A stretch of 64,000 nt of DNA from CAVVJA01 sp963801715 (GTDB lineage: Bacteria; Actinomycetota; Actinomycetes; Mycobacteriales; Jatrophihabitantaceae), in contig CAWDGB010000011.1 in assembly GCA_963801715.1 (NCBI GenBank), forward strand, positions 56,805 through 120,804, given 5' to 3'. The translations under genes and the position numbers were made by a program. The notes under the pieces were generated by a model. That model saw only the letters and a program-made list of their open reading frames with translations, was not told the origin of the DNA and made no database searches. This document shows positions 53,864-62,199 of the stretch, in pieces (position 1 is the first letter of the stretch; the number at the start of each line of letters is the position of its first letter).

Positions 53864-54814
53864 CTACACGATTGGTGGAAGTCCGAAGCGGGTGAGCTCG
53901 GCGGTCAGGAACGCGACGATCTCCCCGACGCGTCCGTCCCGGATGGTGAGGACGTCGAGGCCGCCGGGTACGAACTGCTGAGTGTCGTCGTGCCACAGGT
54001 AGGTGCCGAACGCGAGTTGGCCGTTCGCCGTCGTCGGCAGGAACCGCCAGCGTGACTGCAGCGGGCCACCGACCAGGAAGGCGCGGATCTCCTCCGTTCC
54101 CCGGTACCACTCGGGCAGCGGCGGCATCGAGTAGCGGGCGTCCTCGGCGAGCATCGCGACGATCGCGTCGACATCGCCCGCCTCCCAGGCATCGGCCCAG
54201 CGCGCGATGATCGCGGCGGTCGCTTCGTGGCCGAGGTCTCGCAGCACGGTCTGTTGGGTCGGTGCGGTCGAGTCGATCACCTTTCGGGCACGTTGCACAG
54301 CGCTGTTGACGGAGGCGGTCGAGGTGTCGAGCAGGTCGGCGGTCTCGGCAGCCGAGAAGCCGAGCACCTCCCGCAGGATCAGCGCAGCCCGCTGGAGCGC
54401 GGACAAGTGCTGCAACGCCGCCACGAACGCAAGCTCGACACTCTCTCGGGCGAGGTATCGCGTCTCGGGCGAGGTGTCGGGGTAGGGCTCGAGCCAGCGG
54501 AACTCGGTGGCGGGCGTTCCGGGCGCGAGATCGAAGGGCAGCTCCCGGCGACCGCGCCGCTCGATCGCGGTGAGGCATCGGTTTGTCGCGATCTTGTAGA
54601 GCCACGCGCGGACGAAGCCGCGGTCATCGAGGCTGCCGACCGTGCGCCAGGCCCGTATCAGGCTGTCCTGCACCACGTCCTCCGCGTCGTGCAACGAGCC
54701 GAGCATCCGGTAGCAGTGCGCCTGCAGCTCGCCGCGGTACGGTCCGACCAGCTCCTCGAAGGCACCGGCGTCCCCGGAACGCGCAGCGTCGAGCAGAGCG
54801 GCGGGCACGGTCAC
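53864..54814 (-). CDS. SigJ-like ECF sigma factor with C-terminal SnoaL domain
   Basis: 316 residues from GTG 54814 (VTVPAALLDAARSGDAGAFE). An in-frame start at 54982 would add 56 residues that overlap the divergent gene's antisense and is rejected. Region 2: HCYRMLGSLHDAEDVVQDSL and RGFVRAWLYKIATNRCLTAI. Region 4: LQRAALILREVLGFSAAETA, DTSTASVNSAVQRARKVI. The last ~110 residues (AAIIARWADAWEAGDVDAIV... WRFLPTTANGQLAFGTYLWH) are a SnoaL-like NTF2 fold that replaces a separate anti-sigma in this group (TIGR02960-type). The tail controls DNA binding in relatives. Divergent from another SnoaL-like gene. Confidence 0.92.
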   Translation of the reverse strand: MTVPAALLDAARSGDAGAFEELVGPYRGELQAHCYRMLGSLHDAEDVVQDSLIRAWRTVGSLDDRGFVRAWLYKIATNRCLTAIERRGRRELPFDLAPGTPATEFRWLEPYPDTSPETRYLARESVELAFVAALQHLSALQRAALILREVLGFSAAETADLLDTSTASVNSAVQRARKVIDSTAPTQQTVLRDLGHEATAAIIARWADAWEAGDVDAIVAMLAEDARYSMPPLPEWYRGTEEIRAFLVGGPLQSRWRFLPTTANGQLAFGTYLWHDDTQQFVPGGLDVLTIRDGRVGEIVAFLTAELTRFGLPPIV

Positions 54815-54892
54815 CGGCCCATCATGGCGCGCGGCGATGAATTCACGCGACGCCCGGGGTTCCACCCTCAAGCACCGCATCGAGGAGGAACG

Positions 54893-55291
54893 ATGACCGA
54901 CGAACAGCAGATCCGCGACCTGATCGAGGTCTGGGCCACCGCGGTCCACGCCGGCGACCTGCCCGCCGTGCTCGCCAACCACGCACCCGACATCGTCATG
55001 TTCGACGTGCCGCCGCCCGAGCAGGGCGTCCGCGGCATCGACGCCTACCGCGATACCTGGCCAGGCTTCTTTAGATGGCAGTCCTCCGGCGCGGTGTTCG
55101 AGATCGAATCGCTGGACGTCACGGCCGGCGCGGAGGTCGCATTCGCCTTCGCGCTACTTCGCTGCGGCACGCCCGCCGACTTCGAGCGAGACCCCGAACA
55201 GCGGCTGCGGCTCACCATCGGCCTGAGCAAGGTGGACGACCGGTGGGCGGTCACCCACGAACACCACTCGTTCGCAGACAAGACCGGGTAG
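54893..55291 (+). CDS. SnoaL/YybH-like (NTF2-fold) protein
   Basis: 132 residues from ATG 54893 with GAGGAGGAA upstream. DEQQIRDLIEVWATAVHAGD, LPAVLANHAPDIVMFDVPPP, GIDAYRDTWPGFFRWQSSGA and DDRWAVTHEHHSFAD are the usual strands of the YybH/DUF4440 group. Its HEHHS end is typical of ketosteroid-isomerase-like members. Divergent from the sigma factor with 78 bp between starts, so it is probably a target of that sigma. Confidence 0.85.
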   Translation: MTDEQQIRDLIEVWATAVHAGDLPAVLANHAPDIVMFDVPPPEQGVRGIDAYRDTWPGFFRWQSSGAVFEIESLDVTAGAEVAFAFALLRCGTPADFERDPEQRLRLTIGLSKVDDRWAVTHEHHSFADKTG

Positions 55292-55454
55292 GCCCAAAAC
55301 ACAACGTCCCGCGCAGGACGCCCCCACCACCGGTCCTTCATCGGCGGATCAGCACGTTGCCAGGACGCGGCCTCGTGCTGTCTGCGTGCTGCTCGTCGCG
55401 GTCATCAGCGGTCACCAGGGGCGCGAGCGGGCCAGAAACATCGGCACACTGCAC
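55292..55454. other. region between NTF2 gene and tRNA-Gly remnant
   Basis: 163 bases without a gene. Long readings on the other strand crossing 55450-55510 end in VTGIEPAL, a familiar artefact of translating across tRNA sequence. Confidence 0.4.
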
Positions 55455-55461
55455 ATTCGTG

Positions 55462-55510
55462 TCGCTTTCCCAAACTGACAGTGCGGGTTCGATTCCGGTC
55501 ACCCGCTCCA
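55462..55510 (+). other. tRNA-Gly (CCC) 3'-part remnant
   Basis: CTTTCCCAAACTGACAGTGC, then GGGTTCGATTCCGGTCACCC and GCTCCA, follows the anticodon loop, T-arm and acceptor end of tRNA-Gly-CCC (normal CTTCCCAAGCTG..., ...CACCCGCTCCA). The anticodon stem and T-stem have mismatches and no D-arm or 5' acceptor strand (expected GCGGGTG) precedes it. So it is a non-functional 3' fragment, probably an attachment site or a deletion scar. Confidence 0.65.
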
Positions 55511-55643
55511 CACAGATTCCCCTTGTGGCGTCGGCGAATCGTCTGCCAACCGTCGTAGCAGCGATCACGTGACCTCTTCCGTGTGCCCGCTGCGTGCCCG
55601 GTCGACCGTGGGGTTTGACCGTGGTCGCCGCTACGGTGCGGTC

Positions 55644-56309
55644 ATGGCCATCGCGCAGTTCAAAGACCTCGTCCTGGACGCCACCGATGCGACCCGGCTG
55701 GGTGCGTTCTGGGCGCAGGTGCTGGATCGGAAGTGGCAGGTCCAGGACAGCGGCGACGGTTGGCTGTCCGGAGCTACGCCGCAGCACACCATCTGGATCA
55801 ACCAGGTACCCGAACCCGTGACGGTCAAGAACCGGGTGCACTTCGACATCTACGCCACCAGCCTGGCCGAGCTCGAACGACTGGGCGCGACGATCGTCGC
55901 GCCCCACGAACGGTGGACCGTGATGGCCGACCCGGAGGGCACCCAGTTCTGCGCCTTCCTGCGCGACGAGCTGCCGGCCGACCGGATGCACGGGCTGGTC
56001 GTCGACTGCGCCGACCCGGCCGCGATCGCGACTTGGTGGGCCGGCGTCTACGACGCGCCGGTCGAGGTCAACCCCAGGGGCTGGGCCACTGTCGAGAAGA
56101 TCGCCGGCATGCCAATCCTGACCATGGACTTCAACAAGGTGCCCGAGCCGAAGACGGTCAAGAACCGCATCCATTGGGACGTCAACGTCGCCGACCTGAA
56201 GCCGCTGCTCGACGTCGGCGCCACTGTGCTGCGGGCCAAGGACGACCAGATCGGCTGGTACGTGCTGGCCGACCCCGAGGGCAACGAATTCTGCGCATTC
56301 GACGACTAG
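55644..56309 (+). CDS. tandem VOC-family (glyoxalase-like) protein
   Basis: 221 residues from ATG 55644. Two similar halves: AQFKDLVLDATDATRLGAFW ... TVMADPEGTQFCAFL and HGLVVDCADPAAIATWWAGV ... YVLADPEGNEFCAFDD. Each is a Glyoxalase_6-type VOC unit with the closing D-P-E-G-x-x-F-C motif. Also repeated: PEPVTVKNRVHFDI and PEPKTVKNRIHWDV. Such actinobacterial proteins are common, with no firm function. Length is normal for the two-domain type. Confidence 0.9.
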   Translation: MAIAQFKDLVLDATDATRLGAFWAQVLDRKWQVQDSGDGWLSGATPQHTIWINQVPEPVTVKNRVHFDIYATSLAELERLGATIVAPHERWTVMADPEGTQFCAFLRDELPADRMHGLVVDCADPAAIATWWAGVYDAPVEVNPRGWATVEKIAGMPILTMDFNKVPEPKTVKNRIHWDVNVADLKPLLDVGATVLRAKDDQIGWYVLADPEGNEFCAFDD

Positions 56310-56680
56310 GCCGGCTCAGATAGCTGCGAACCTGACAGCAACGCCTCCGGGTCTTTGATCACGAGCGCCGCATAGCGCCGGTACAGCTTCTTGTGTTCGG
56401 TCATCGGCTGCCCTTACTGCCGAGTGGGAAGGCGTCCTGCTGTGTCTACGGACATTGCTGCCCTTCCGTCAGCACGGAGTGGGATCTGGAAGATGTGCAT
56501 CCCGCACAGATCGACGCATCTGGAACGTCAGTTCCTTGATCATGTGCCGTGGATTGCCGAACAGAACGACGGCTCGGCGCGCGTCCGCGTTAGCTCATCG
56601 CGCAGCGTCGGGCCACCCTGATGTGGGCAGGCCGGGGACGAGACGGACAGCAGTGCCTCGCCGGCACGACGAAGCTTTGA
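56310..56680. other. intergenic region
   Basis: 371 bases without a clear gene. A 32-codon leftward reading near 56310-56405 (MTEHKKLYRRYAALVIKDPE) looks protein-like and may be a fragment or a tiny gene. No other feature. Confidence 0.35.
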
Positions 56681-57022
56681 TCAGAACTGCAGCAGCTCGC
56701 GGACCTCAACGTAGCCGTAGGTTGGCAACTTGTTCGCCCACTCGAGGGCGGCGTCCATGTTGGGGAGATCCATGATGTAGAAGGCCTGAATCTGCCGGTC
56801 GCCTTCGGCGAACGGTCGGCGTTCCACCGCCCGGTCGAGCGCGTGCCCAGCTATCGCGGTCTGCACGAGGCGAGCATCGGTCGAGGCGGGGGCGAGTGCT
56901 CCGTTGACCACGAACGCGCCGTTGGCCTTCACCCGCTCGTCGAAATCAAGCCAGGCCCGGAGGTCGGACTCGTTGCCGCTCGTAGCATCTGCGTCAGCCC
57001 ACATCAGCATCAGATAGCGCAT
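56681..57022 (-). CDS. YCII-domain protein
   Basis: 113 residues from ATG 57022. MRYLMLMWADADATSG opens a YCII/DGPF-type fold, FDERVKANGAFVVNGALAPA and RPFAEGDRQIQAFYIMDLPN, DAALEWANKLPTYGYVEVRE follow. These small dimeric proteins (related to the DGPF group beside ECF sigma factors) have a conserved Asp/His pocket of unknown activity. The long upstream in-frame extension is Arg/Pro-rich and rejected. It lies 2.2 kb from the SigJ-like sigma. Confidence 0.88.
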   Translation of the reverse strand: MRYLMLMWADADATSGNESDLRAWLDFDERVKANGAFVVNGALAPASTDARLVQTAIAGHALDRAVERRPFAEGDRQIQAFYIMDLPNMDAALEWANKLPTYGYVEVRELLQF

Positions 57023-57639
57023 GCTCGGACGGTAAATCGAGGGTCGGACATCGGTCCGGATTGACCCGGCCGGCGCTGCTCGAGCCGTGCCCCGACCGAT
57101 GCATGGGTTCCCGCCCCGTCCGGCGGAGACCCGGCGGATAGCAACAGCAGTGCCGCGCAGGTCGCTGCGCCCGACCGACCTGGGTACCGGTCGAGCGGAT
57201 CTTGACGGGCCGCATGAGCTCTCGTCGTGGCCGCTGACCATGATCGCGGGAGCTGCACTGCCGCGAACGTCGATTTGCTGCGACGTTCGTGGTGCCGACC
57301 GTGACAGCCGCGGTCGACCCGGTCGTCCACCTCGCCTCGGCGCAACGGCGGGTGCGTGGGATCGTGGTCGTGCCGGGCCGCATCGAGGCAGACGTGATCG
57401 AGACCACGAACCGTGAGCTGCCTAACACAAGACCGATCCGCGGTGGCCCAGGTCCAAGCCAGGGTAGGGCGTGAGTGGCGTTTGGCCTAGGGGTGCCCTG
57501 GCCGACTTGCCCGACCGCTACCACTTAGGCCCGATGTTGATCATTTGACCCTGGGATCTGGCGGCGGGGTATTTCACGCCGCTCCGAGCATGACAACCGA
57601 CCGCATGTCGCGAGGCGCCGTAACTTTGGGTTAAGGAGG
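57023..57639. other. intergenic region
   Basis: 617 bases with only unrecognised short fr ames. No RNA, repeat or terminator was identified. Confidence 0.4.
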
Positions 57640-58185
57640 TCACGCCGCCGCTCGCTCCAAGGCGGCGAGCAAGGTCTCGATGTCGTACGAGTCGTCGTGC
57701 CTCACACCGTCGATATAGAAGGTCGGAGTGCCGTTCACGCCGCTCCGCACGCCGCTCATGAAGTCCTCATGGACGCGCGCGGCGTGGACGTGCTCGGCCA
57801 GCTGATTGCCGAACGACTCGACGTCGAGCCCGAGCTGCTCGGCGTAGCCGCTGAGGTCCTGCCCGCCCAGATGCCTCTGGTTCTCGTAGAGAAGGTCGTG
57901 CATCTCCCAAAACCTGCCTTGGCTCGCTGCGGCCTCGGCGGCCTCCGCGGCCTGTTCGGCGTGCGGGTGCGAGGTCGTGATCGGGAAGTTGCGAAACACG
58001 AACCGCAGCCTCGCACCCATCCGCGACTGCACCTCCTTGATGATCGGATACGCAGCACCGCAATACGGACACTCGTAGTCGCCGTACTCGACGAGTGTCA
58101 CCGCTGCGTCCGCCGTTCCTTGGATGTGGTCCCGGTTCTCGGTGACTGGGACGGTGAGTACGGCATCCCATTGGCTTGTGCTCAT
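57640..58185 (-). CDS. DsbA-family thiol-disulfide oxidoreductase
   Basis: 181 residues. ATG 58185 overlaps the stop of the peroxiredoxin gene by one base (TGATG). YGDYECPYCGAAYPIIKEVQ has the redox pair C39-P-Y-C42, FVFRNFPITTSHPHAEQAAE is the family strand-helix, and SGVRSGVNGTPTFYIDG has the cis-proline loop. No signal peptide, so it is probably cytoplasmic. It resembles the DsbA domain of the NhaA fusion at 20 kb. Coupled to a peroxiredoxin, it may keep it reduced or act in oxidative stress. Confidence 0.92.
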   Translation of the reverse strand: MSTSQWDAVLTVPVTENRDHIQGTADAAVTLVEYGDYECPYCGAAYPIIKEVQSRMGARLRFVFRNFPITTSHPHAEQAAEAAEAAASQGRFWEMHDLLYENQRHLGGQDLSGYAEQLGLDVESFGNQLAEHVHAARVHEDFMSGVRSGVNGTPTFYIDGVRHDDSYDIETLLAALERAAA

Positions 58186-58685
58186 CAGCCGCCCTCGGTC
58201 CCCAGGCTTTCGAGAGCGTGGAGGATCCCATCGGCGCCCGGGTTCACACCCACAGGAGAGACGTAGCTCCACCGCACGATGCCGGCGGTATCGATCACGT
58301 ACAAGGCCCGCTCGCTCGTGCCCTCTTCGGCCCGATAGACGTGATAGGACCGAGCCGCCTCACCCTTGGGCTCGAAGTCGGCGAGCAGGGGGAAACGCAG
58401 GTTCCGATCCTTCGCGAAGGCCAGATGGCACCAAACCCCGTCGACCGAGATGCCCAAGAGTTCTGCGTTGAACTTCTGGAACTCGGGGAGCAACTCCTGA
58501 TAAAGGGCCATCTGATCCGAACAAACCGGGCTCCAGTCCGCCGGATAGAAGGCAAGGATCACGGGCTGACCCCGAAACTCGGCGAGCGACACTGTCCGGT
58601 CGGGCGTCCAGGGAAGCTCGAACTCAGGTGCCTTGGTCCCGGGCGCTAGCGGCGCTGCAAGATCGTCGACGGTCGTGTTCGTCAT
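58185..58685 (-). CDS. peroxiredoxin (AhpC/TSA family)
   Basis: 166 residues from ATG 58685 with GGAGGAG upstream. FYPADWSPVCSDQ holds the peroxidatic Cys55 in the P-x3-S-x2-C motif. Cys86 (DGVWCHLAFAKD) is a candidate resolving cysteine at a position where AhpE-like enzymes have serine. LRFPLLADFEPKGEAARSYH and ALYVIDTAGIVRWSYVSP complete the thioredoxin fold. Reduces peroxides. First gene of a two-gene operon with a DsbA-like protein. Confidence 0.92.
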   Translation of the reverse strand: MTNTTVDDLAAPLAPGTKAPEFELPWTPDRTVSLAEFRGQPVILAFYPADWSPVCSDQMALYQELLPEFQKFNAELLGISVDGVWCHLAFAKDRNLRFPLLADFEPKGEAARSYHVYRAEEGTSERALYVIDTAGIVRWSYVSPVGVNPGADGILHALESLGTEGG

Positions 58686-59061
58686 CTCGAAGGAACTCCT
58701 CCGGAGCGGCACGGGCTACGACTTAGTGCGCAGGGGGGTCACTGGAACCGCGAGCGACAGCGCGAACTGGTGGCACGATTTCGACCCTACGCGCCACCTC
58801 GGCGCACCGCCGCGGGCGCCAGGCGGTGTCCTCGCCGCCGCCGGATGGGTGTCGCCGGCTTCGACGCCCGTGAGCTGGTCGCAACTGACCGCCCGCTCTA
58901 GCGTCCGTTTGTGTCGAGGTGATGGCCCCGCTTCTCGCTGTTGTTGGGATACCTCGATGACGGCGCGAATTCAGCTTGAAATGCCGTGATGCTTTGTTAG
59001 CAGTTGTCGCGCGACCCGCACGTCGCCGCGTTGAGCCTCCGGCCGTTCGGGCTGGTCGGCG
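58686..59061. other. intergenic region
   Basis: 376 bases upstream of the peroxiredoxin operon. No other gene recognised. It should hold the operon promoter. Confidence 0.4.
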
Positions 59062-59493
59062 CTACACGCTCTTGAACAGAGAGTTCTTCGTCGACGAGGC
59101 CGGCACGATCTCCAGCCGCTGCAGTTCAGCACCGACACCGGTGACATCCCCGTCTGCCTGGTCGAGCATTTGCAGGCCTACCTCGACAGCACGCCAATCA
59201 GCTGACGGGTCGAAGAACCCCAGGACGTCAACGACCGCAGCCACCCACTGTTTGGCGCCGCGCTTGTCACGTCGCAGCTGGGTGTAGTAGCTCTCCATAG
59301 CGTCGCTCACCGACTTCTTGCGCTGGCCCCACTTCTCGCCTTTCCGGGCCGCATCACAGGCCAGTCGCCACAGCTGCGCAACGTTGACGTGCCGATCCAG
59401 CACAGGTTCCCCCACGCGGGGCAGGGTAGCGCTCAAGGACCGGTCATGGCGGCTCGGTTTGCCTTCGGCGATCGCTCTCCGGGGGCATGTCAC
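59062..59493 (-). CDS. hypothetical protein
   Basis: 143 residues from 59493; the true start may be internal. VLDRHVNVAQLWRLACDAAR, KWGQRKKSVSDAMESYYTQL, AKQWVAAVVDVLGFFDPSAD, WRAVEVGLQMLDQADGDV: helical and basic, with no signal or membrane segment. Not assignable to a family by eye; the look is of a small accessory or phage-type protein. Stands alone. Confidence 0.5.
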   Translation of the reverse strand: MTCPRRAIAEGKPSRHDRSLSATLPRVGEPVLDRHVNVAQLWRLACDAARKGEKWGQRKKSVSDAMESYYTQLRRDKRGAKQWVAAVVDVLGFFDPSADWRAVEVGLQMLDQADGDVTGVGAELQRLEIVPASSTKNSLFKSV

Positions 59494-59970
59494 GGCGTTG
59501 GTGAGCTCATTGCCAAGTCACGAGTAGCCAAGGCTCTCGCCATTGGTTCGCCTTGTTGAGGGCACGGTGCACACCAGCAAGCGCACTCCTACGGGCCTGC
59601 CAAGATAGCGAACACACGTTCGAGAGCGGACCGCTCTACTGGGCATCGGTTAGCTGTTTCGCAGACGGTGCAGGGCGATGGGAGTTGGATCTCTCGCCTG
59701 ACCTGCAGGCCTACGTGTGCGGCCGGTGTCGTTCGTCGAGGTGATCCGGCAGCAACTGCTGGCGATCCGCCACGAACTTTCGGTCCCGAGCTCGTGCCCT
59801 GACACGGCGACCGCCCAACGCGGCATCTGTACGGGCGCGGCAGCGATTCGGTTCCCTCGGGTGGCTGTGAGCTTTCCCGCACGGTCCGGATGGGCGCCGC
59901 GCCGCTTAGTCGACGTACTACAGGTGCGAGCCGCGTACCAGACGTCGGCTGCAGATCCGGAAGGACCACC
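59494..59970. other. intergenic region
   Basis: 477 bases. A short rightward reading ending WELDLSPDLQAYVCGRCRSS near 59680-59744 could be a small gene end with a C-x2-C pair, but lacks a convincing start. A GGAAGGA ribosome site precedes ATG 59971. Confidence 0.4.
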
Positions 59971-60921
59971 ATGAGTAGCACCACGAAACGCCGCCTGGCG
60001 CTCGGCCTCGGCGCCGCCCTCGCCGCCGGGGTCGCGTTAGGAACGCTCGCCATCAGCGCGGCTTCAGCCAACAGTGACGTGACAGCGCAGGCGGGGATCA
60101 CTGTGCCGGGCGACTCCACCGCAGCACCCGCCACCCTGGTTGCGAGCCTGGAGGGCCGCAACGAGGTGACCCCCGGCGCTGCGCAAGCGCAGGCGCTGGA
60201 ACTGGTCGGCATCCGGGGCAACACGCTCAGCTACTCGGTTTCGTGGCGCGGTCTCGGCACCCCGACCCAGGCGGACATCCACGCCGGGGGTCGAGGTGTG
60301 GACGGCCCCGTGGTCGTGCCGCTGTTCACCACGCCGCGCTCCGCGGATGGCTTCGCGTCCGGCACCGTCACGGTCAGCGACCCGACCGTGCTCGACGCGC
60401 TGCGCGCCAACCCGGGTGGCTTCTACACCGACCTGCATACCACCAAGTTCCCAGCTGGCGCGGCACGCGCCCAGTTCCACCAGCTCAACCACACGGTCGC
60501 CACCAGCGGCGTGGCCGCCCTGCAGGAGTCGGTCGTGCTGGGCAGCCAGATCTACGCCTGCACCCCACAAGGCGACGGCTCGTTCGCGTTCACCCAACAC
60601 GACGTCAACGCGCACCTGACCGACGACATCCACCACACCTTCGTGCGACCACTCGCCGGCGTGCCACAGTGGCAAGCACCCGACGGCAGCGCGGTCACCG
60701 GCAAGCTGGTCACCAAGAACGCCAACGGCGACGGCAACATCGCCGAGCTGAACCTCGACGCCACCCAGATCGGCACCTCCACCGGACTGCTCGCCCACGC
60801 CGTCGAGGTGCTCCGCCTCAACACCGTCGGCGGCGTCGCCCCGACCGGCACCTGCGACCCGCAGGCCACCCCGATCGTCAACGTCCCCTACCAAGCCGAC
60901 TACATCTTCATCAACGGCTAA
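59971..60921 (+). CDS. secreted CHRD-domain protein with DUF3455-like end
   Basis: 316 residues from ATG 59971 (GGAAGGA upstream). Signal peptide: TTKRRLALGLGAALAAGVAL, cleavage near ASAN. Residues ~50-170 form a CHRD domain (SLEGRNEVTPGAAQAQALEL, DIHAGGRGVDGPVVVPLF, LRANPGGFYTDLHTTKFPAG), with the H-x-G and Y-x-N/D-L-H-T pattern. Residues ~180-316 (SQIYACTPQGDGSFAFTQHD, HTFVRPLAGVPQWQAPDGSA, ADYIFING) match DUF3455. Both are extracellular domains of unknown chemistry. Followed by a strong terminator. Confidence 0.88.
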   Translation: MSSTTKRRLALGLGAALAAGVALGTLAISAASANSDVTAQAGITVPGDSTAAPATLVASLEGRNEVTPGAAQAQALELVGIRGNTLSYSVSWRGLGTPTQADIHAGGRGVDGPVVVPLFTTPRSADGFASGTVTVSDPTVLDALRANPGGFYTDLHTTKFPAGAARAQFHQLNHTVATSGVAALQESVVLGSQIYACTPQGDGSFAFTQHDVNAHLTDDIHHTFVRPLAGVPQWQAPDGSAVTGKLVTKNANGDGNIAELNLDATQIGTSTGLLAHAVEVLRLNTVGGVAPTGTCDPQATPIVNVPYQADYIFING

Positions 60922-60981
60922 CACCCTCCACCCTGAACGTCACCGCACGGCGATCCGCCGATGCTGGTAACTGATCGATTC

Positions 60982-61024
60982 GATGGCCTCGACCCCTTTG
61001 AGCGAGACGGGGGTCGAGGCCATC
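60982..61024 (+). terminator. hairpin terminator after the CHRD gene
   Basis: Perfect 15-bp stem GATGGCCTCGACCCC / GGGGTCGAGGCCATC with a 13-base loop, 60 bp after the stop codon. Confidence 0.8.
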
Positions 61025-61108
61025 GTCGTTCGCACCCGCAGCTGATGCTCGCGTTCGCCAGTCCCTCACCCGGCACCAGCCGACGCGGCCCCGCCCCGGT
61101 CAACCCCG

Positions 61109-61297
61109 CTGACCGCGGCCCGGCTGCTGCGGACCGAGCTGCTCCCGTTCACCGCGAGCGATTCCGGCATGACCGGGTGGCTCGCGCGGGTCTTCCCGTG
61201 GCCTCGGGGAAAGCGCCGCACGACCCGGGATGTGTGGCCGGTGGTGCAGACCGGCCGGCCGCCGGAGCAGCCGCGGCGCGAGCTCGAGGTGCTGTGA
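61109..61297 (+). CDS. possible small protein fragment
   Basis: An open stretch, in frame TAARLLRTELLPFTASDSGM, GWLARVFPWPRGKRRTTRDV, QTGRPPEQPRRELEVL, ends at 61297. It looks protein-like but lacks a standard start codon (CTG 61109) and any known family. Listed at low confidence as a possible gene end. Confidence 0.25.
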   Translation: MTAARLLRTELLPFTASDSGMTGWLARVFPWPRGKRRTTRDVWPVVQTGRPPEQPRRELEVL

Positions 61298-61477
61298 CCG
61301 GGCACCGTGGAGATCTGCCGCCGTCTGGTGGATGGGGTTCGCCTTTCGGGCCCCCAGGGCGGCGGCGCTTTATACCTGCGGCGCTACCTGGGTGGGCTCG
61401 CCGCAGCTGGGAGGGCCGCGTATGTCCGCTCCGATCGACGCGGCCCTGCCAACATCTAGGCGACAGCAGCGCGAAGG
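61298..61477. other. intergenic region
   Basis: 180 bases between the possible fragment and the leftward two-gene operon; nothing recognised. Confidence 0.4.
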
Positions 61478-61714
61478 CTAGAGAAGCTCAACCACGCCGA
61501 TGCCGCCAATGCGCACCGTGACGCGCCGAGGGGGGCTGACGTCGCCGTGGACGTCGACATCTAGCAGCGTCTCGAGGTCAGTGGGCGGGTTTCCGACTTG
61601 CCTGTGCCGGATCTGGGCGATACGGCCGACGACAGTCTCGCCGTCGGATTCGATCCTTATCCTCAGGCCGAGATGGTCCGCGGCTGCGCGGCAAAGCATG
61701 TGCGGCTCGCCCAC
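61478..61714 (-). CDS. small hypothetical protein
   Basis: 78 residues from GTG 61714, directly after the TAA of the upstream gene, so translated from the same message. AADHLGLRIRIESDGETVVG, RQVGNPPTDLETLLDVDVHG, RRVTVRIGGIGVVELL: a beta-rich pattern, possibly a small barrel. No family recognised. Second gene of the inverted small-gene module. Confidence 0.55.
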   Translation of the reverse strand: MGEPHMLCRAAADHLGLRIRIESDGETVVGRIAQIRHRQVGNPPTDLETLLDVDVHGDVSPPRRVTVRIGGIGVVELL

Positions 61715-61933
61715 TTATGTCTCGTCCCTCGGAAACGAGCCCGCCCACGGCGGCCGGTCGGGTGGTTGAGCACCGATCGGCCAGGCCATCCGTCGGCCGG
61801 CACGCTGCAGAACATGCCGCCCGTCGTGACCGACAACTAGTTGGCAGCGGTCGCCCTGGCCGTCGACCTCCGCGCAGCGGTAGCGGTCCAGGATCGCGTC
61901 CCAGAACTCGCGATGGCGCTCCGGGTACGACAT
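61715..61933 (-). CDS. small Cys/His protein, paralogue of the one at 52.2 kb
   Basis: 72 residues from ATG 61933 (GAGG upstream). HREFWDAILDRYRCAEVDGQ, GDRCQLVVGHDGRHVLQR, and the ending RPPWAGSFPRDET. It shares C-Q-L-V-x-G-H-D/E-G-x-H-V and PWAxxFPRDE with the 52177-52401 protein. The histidine-rich knuckle suggests zinc binding. Its stop abuts the start of the next gene. The module lies in inverted orientation to the one at 51-52.4 kb. Confidence 0.65.
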   Translation of the reverse strand: MSYPERHREFWDAILDRYRCAEVDGQGDRCQLVVGHDGRHVLQRAGRRMAWPIGAQPPDRPPWAGSFPRDET

Positions 61934-62199
61934 GACCTCATCGTCGCTCGCGGGTGTGACATCGTGGGAGACCGACCGGCGAGAGCGGGAGGGAGGGTAT
62001 TTAACTCGAGCCGGCCGGCCCCGCCGCTAGGACATTCCGCTGCCCAACCAGTAAGCGCCGGCCAACCCGGAATCGTCACACCGAGAATCCGGCTCTATCG
62101 GGGCGGATCCCGGGCCGCTGTTCCCGTCGCCGGACGTCGACAGTACGGTTCTGAAATGCGCCGACGGGGTCGGTGCTGTTACCGCGCGGGAGCGAGGTC

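Noticed and set aside
55338..56174. Leftward 278-codon frame crossing the tRNA-Gly remnant
   Set aside because: Lies antisense to the tandem VOC gene and translates tRNA sequence into VTGIEPAL, a known artefact.
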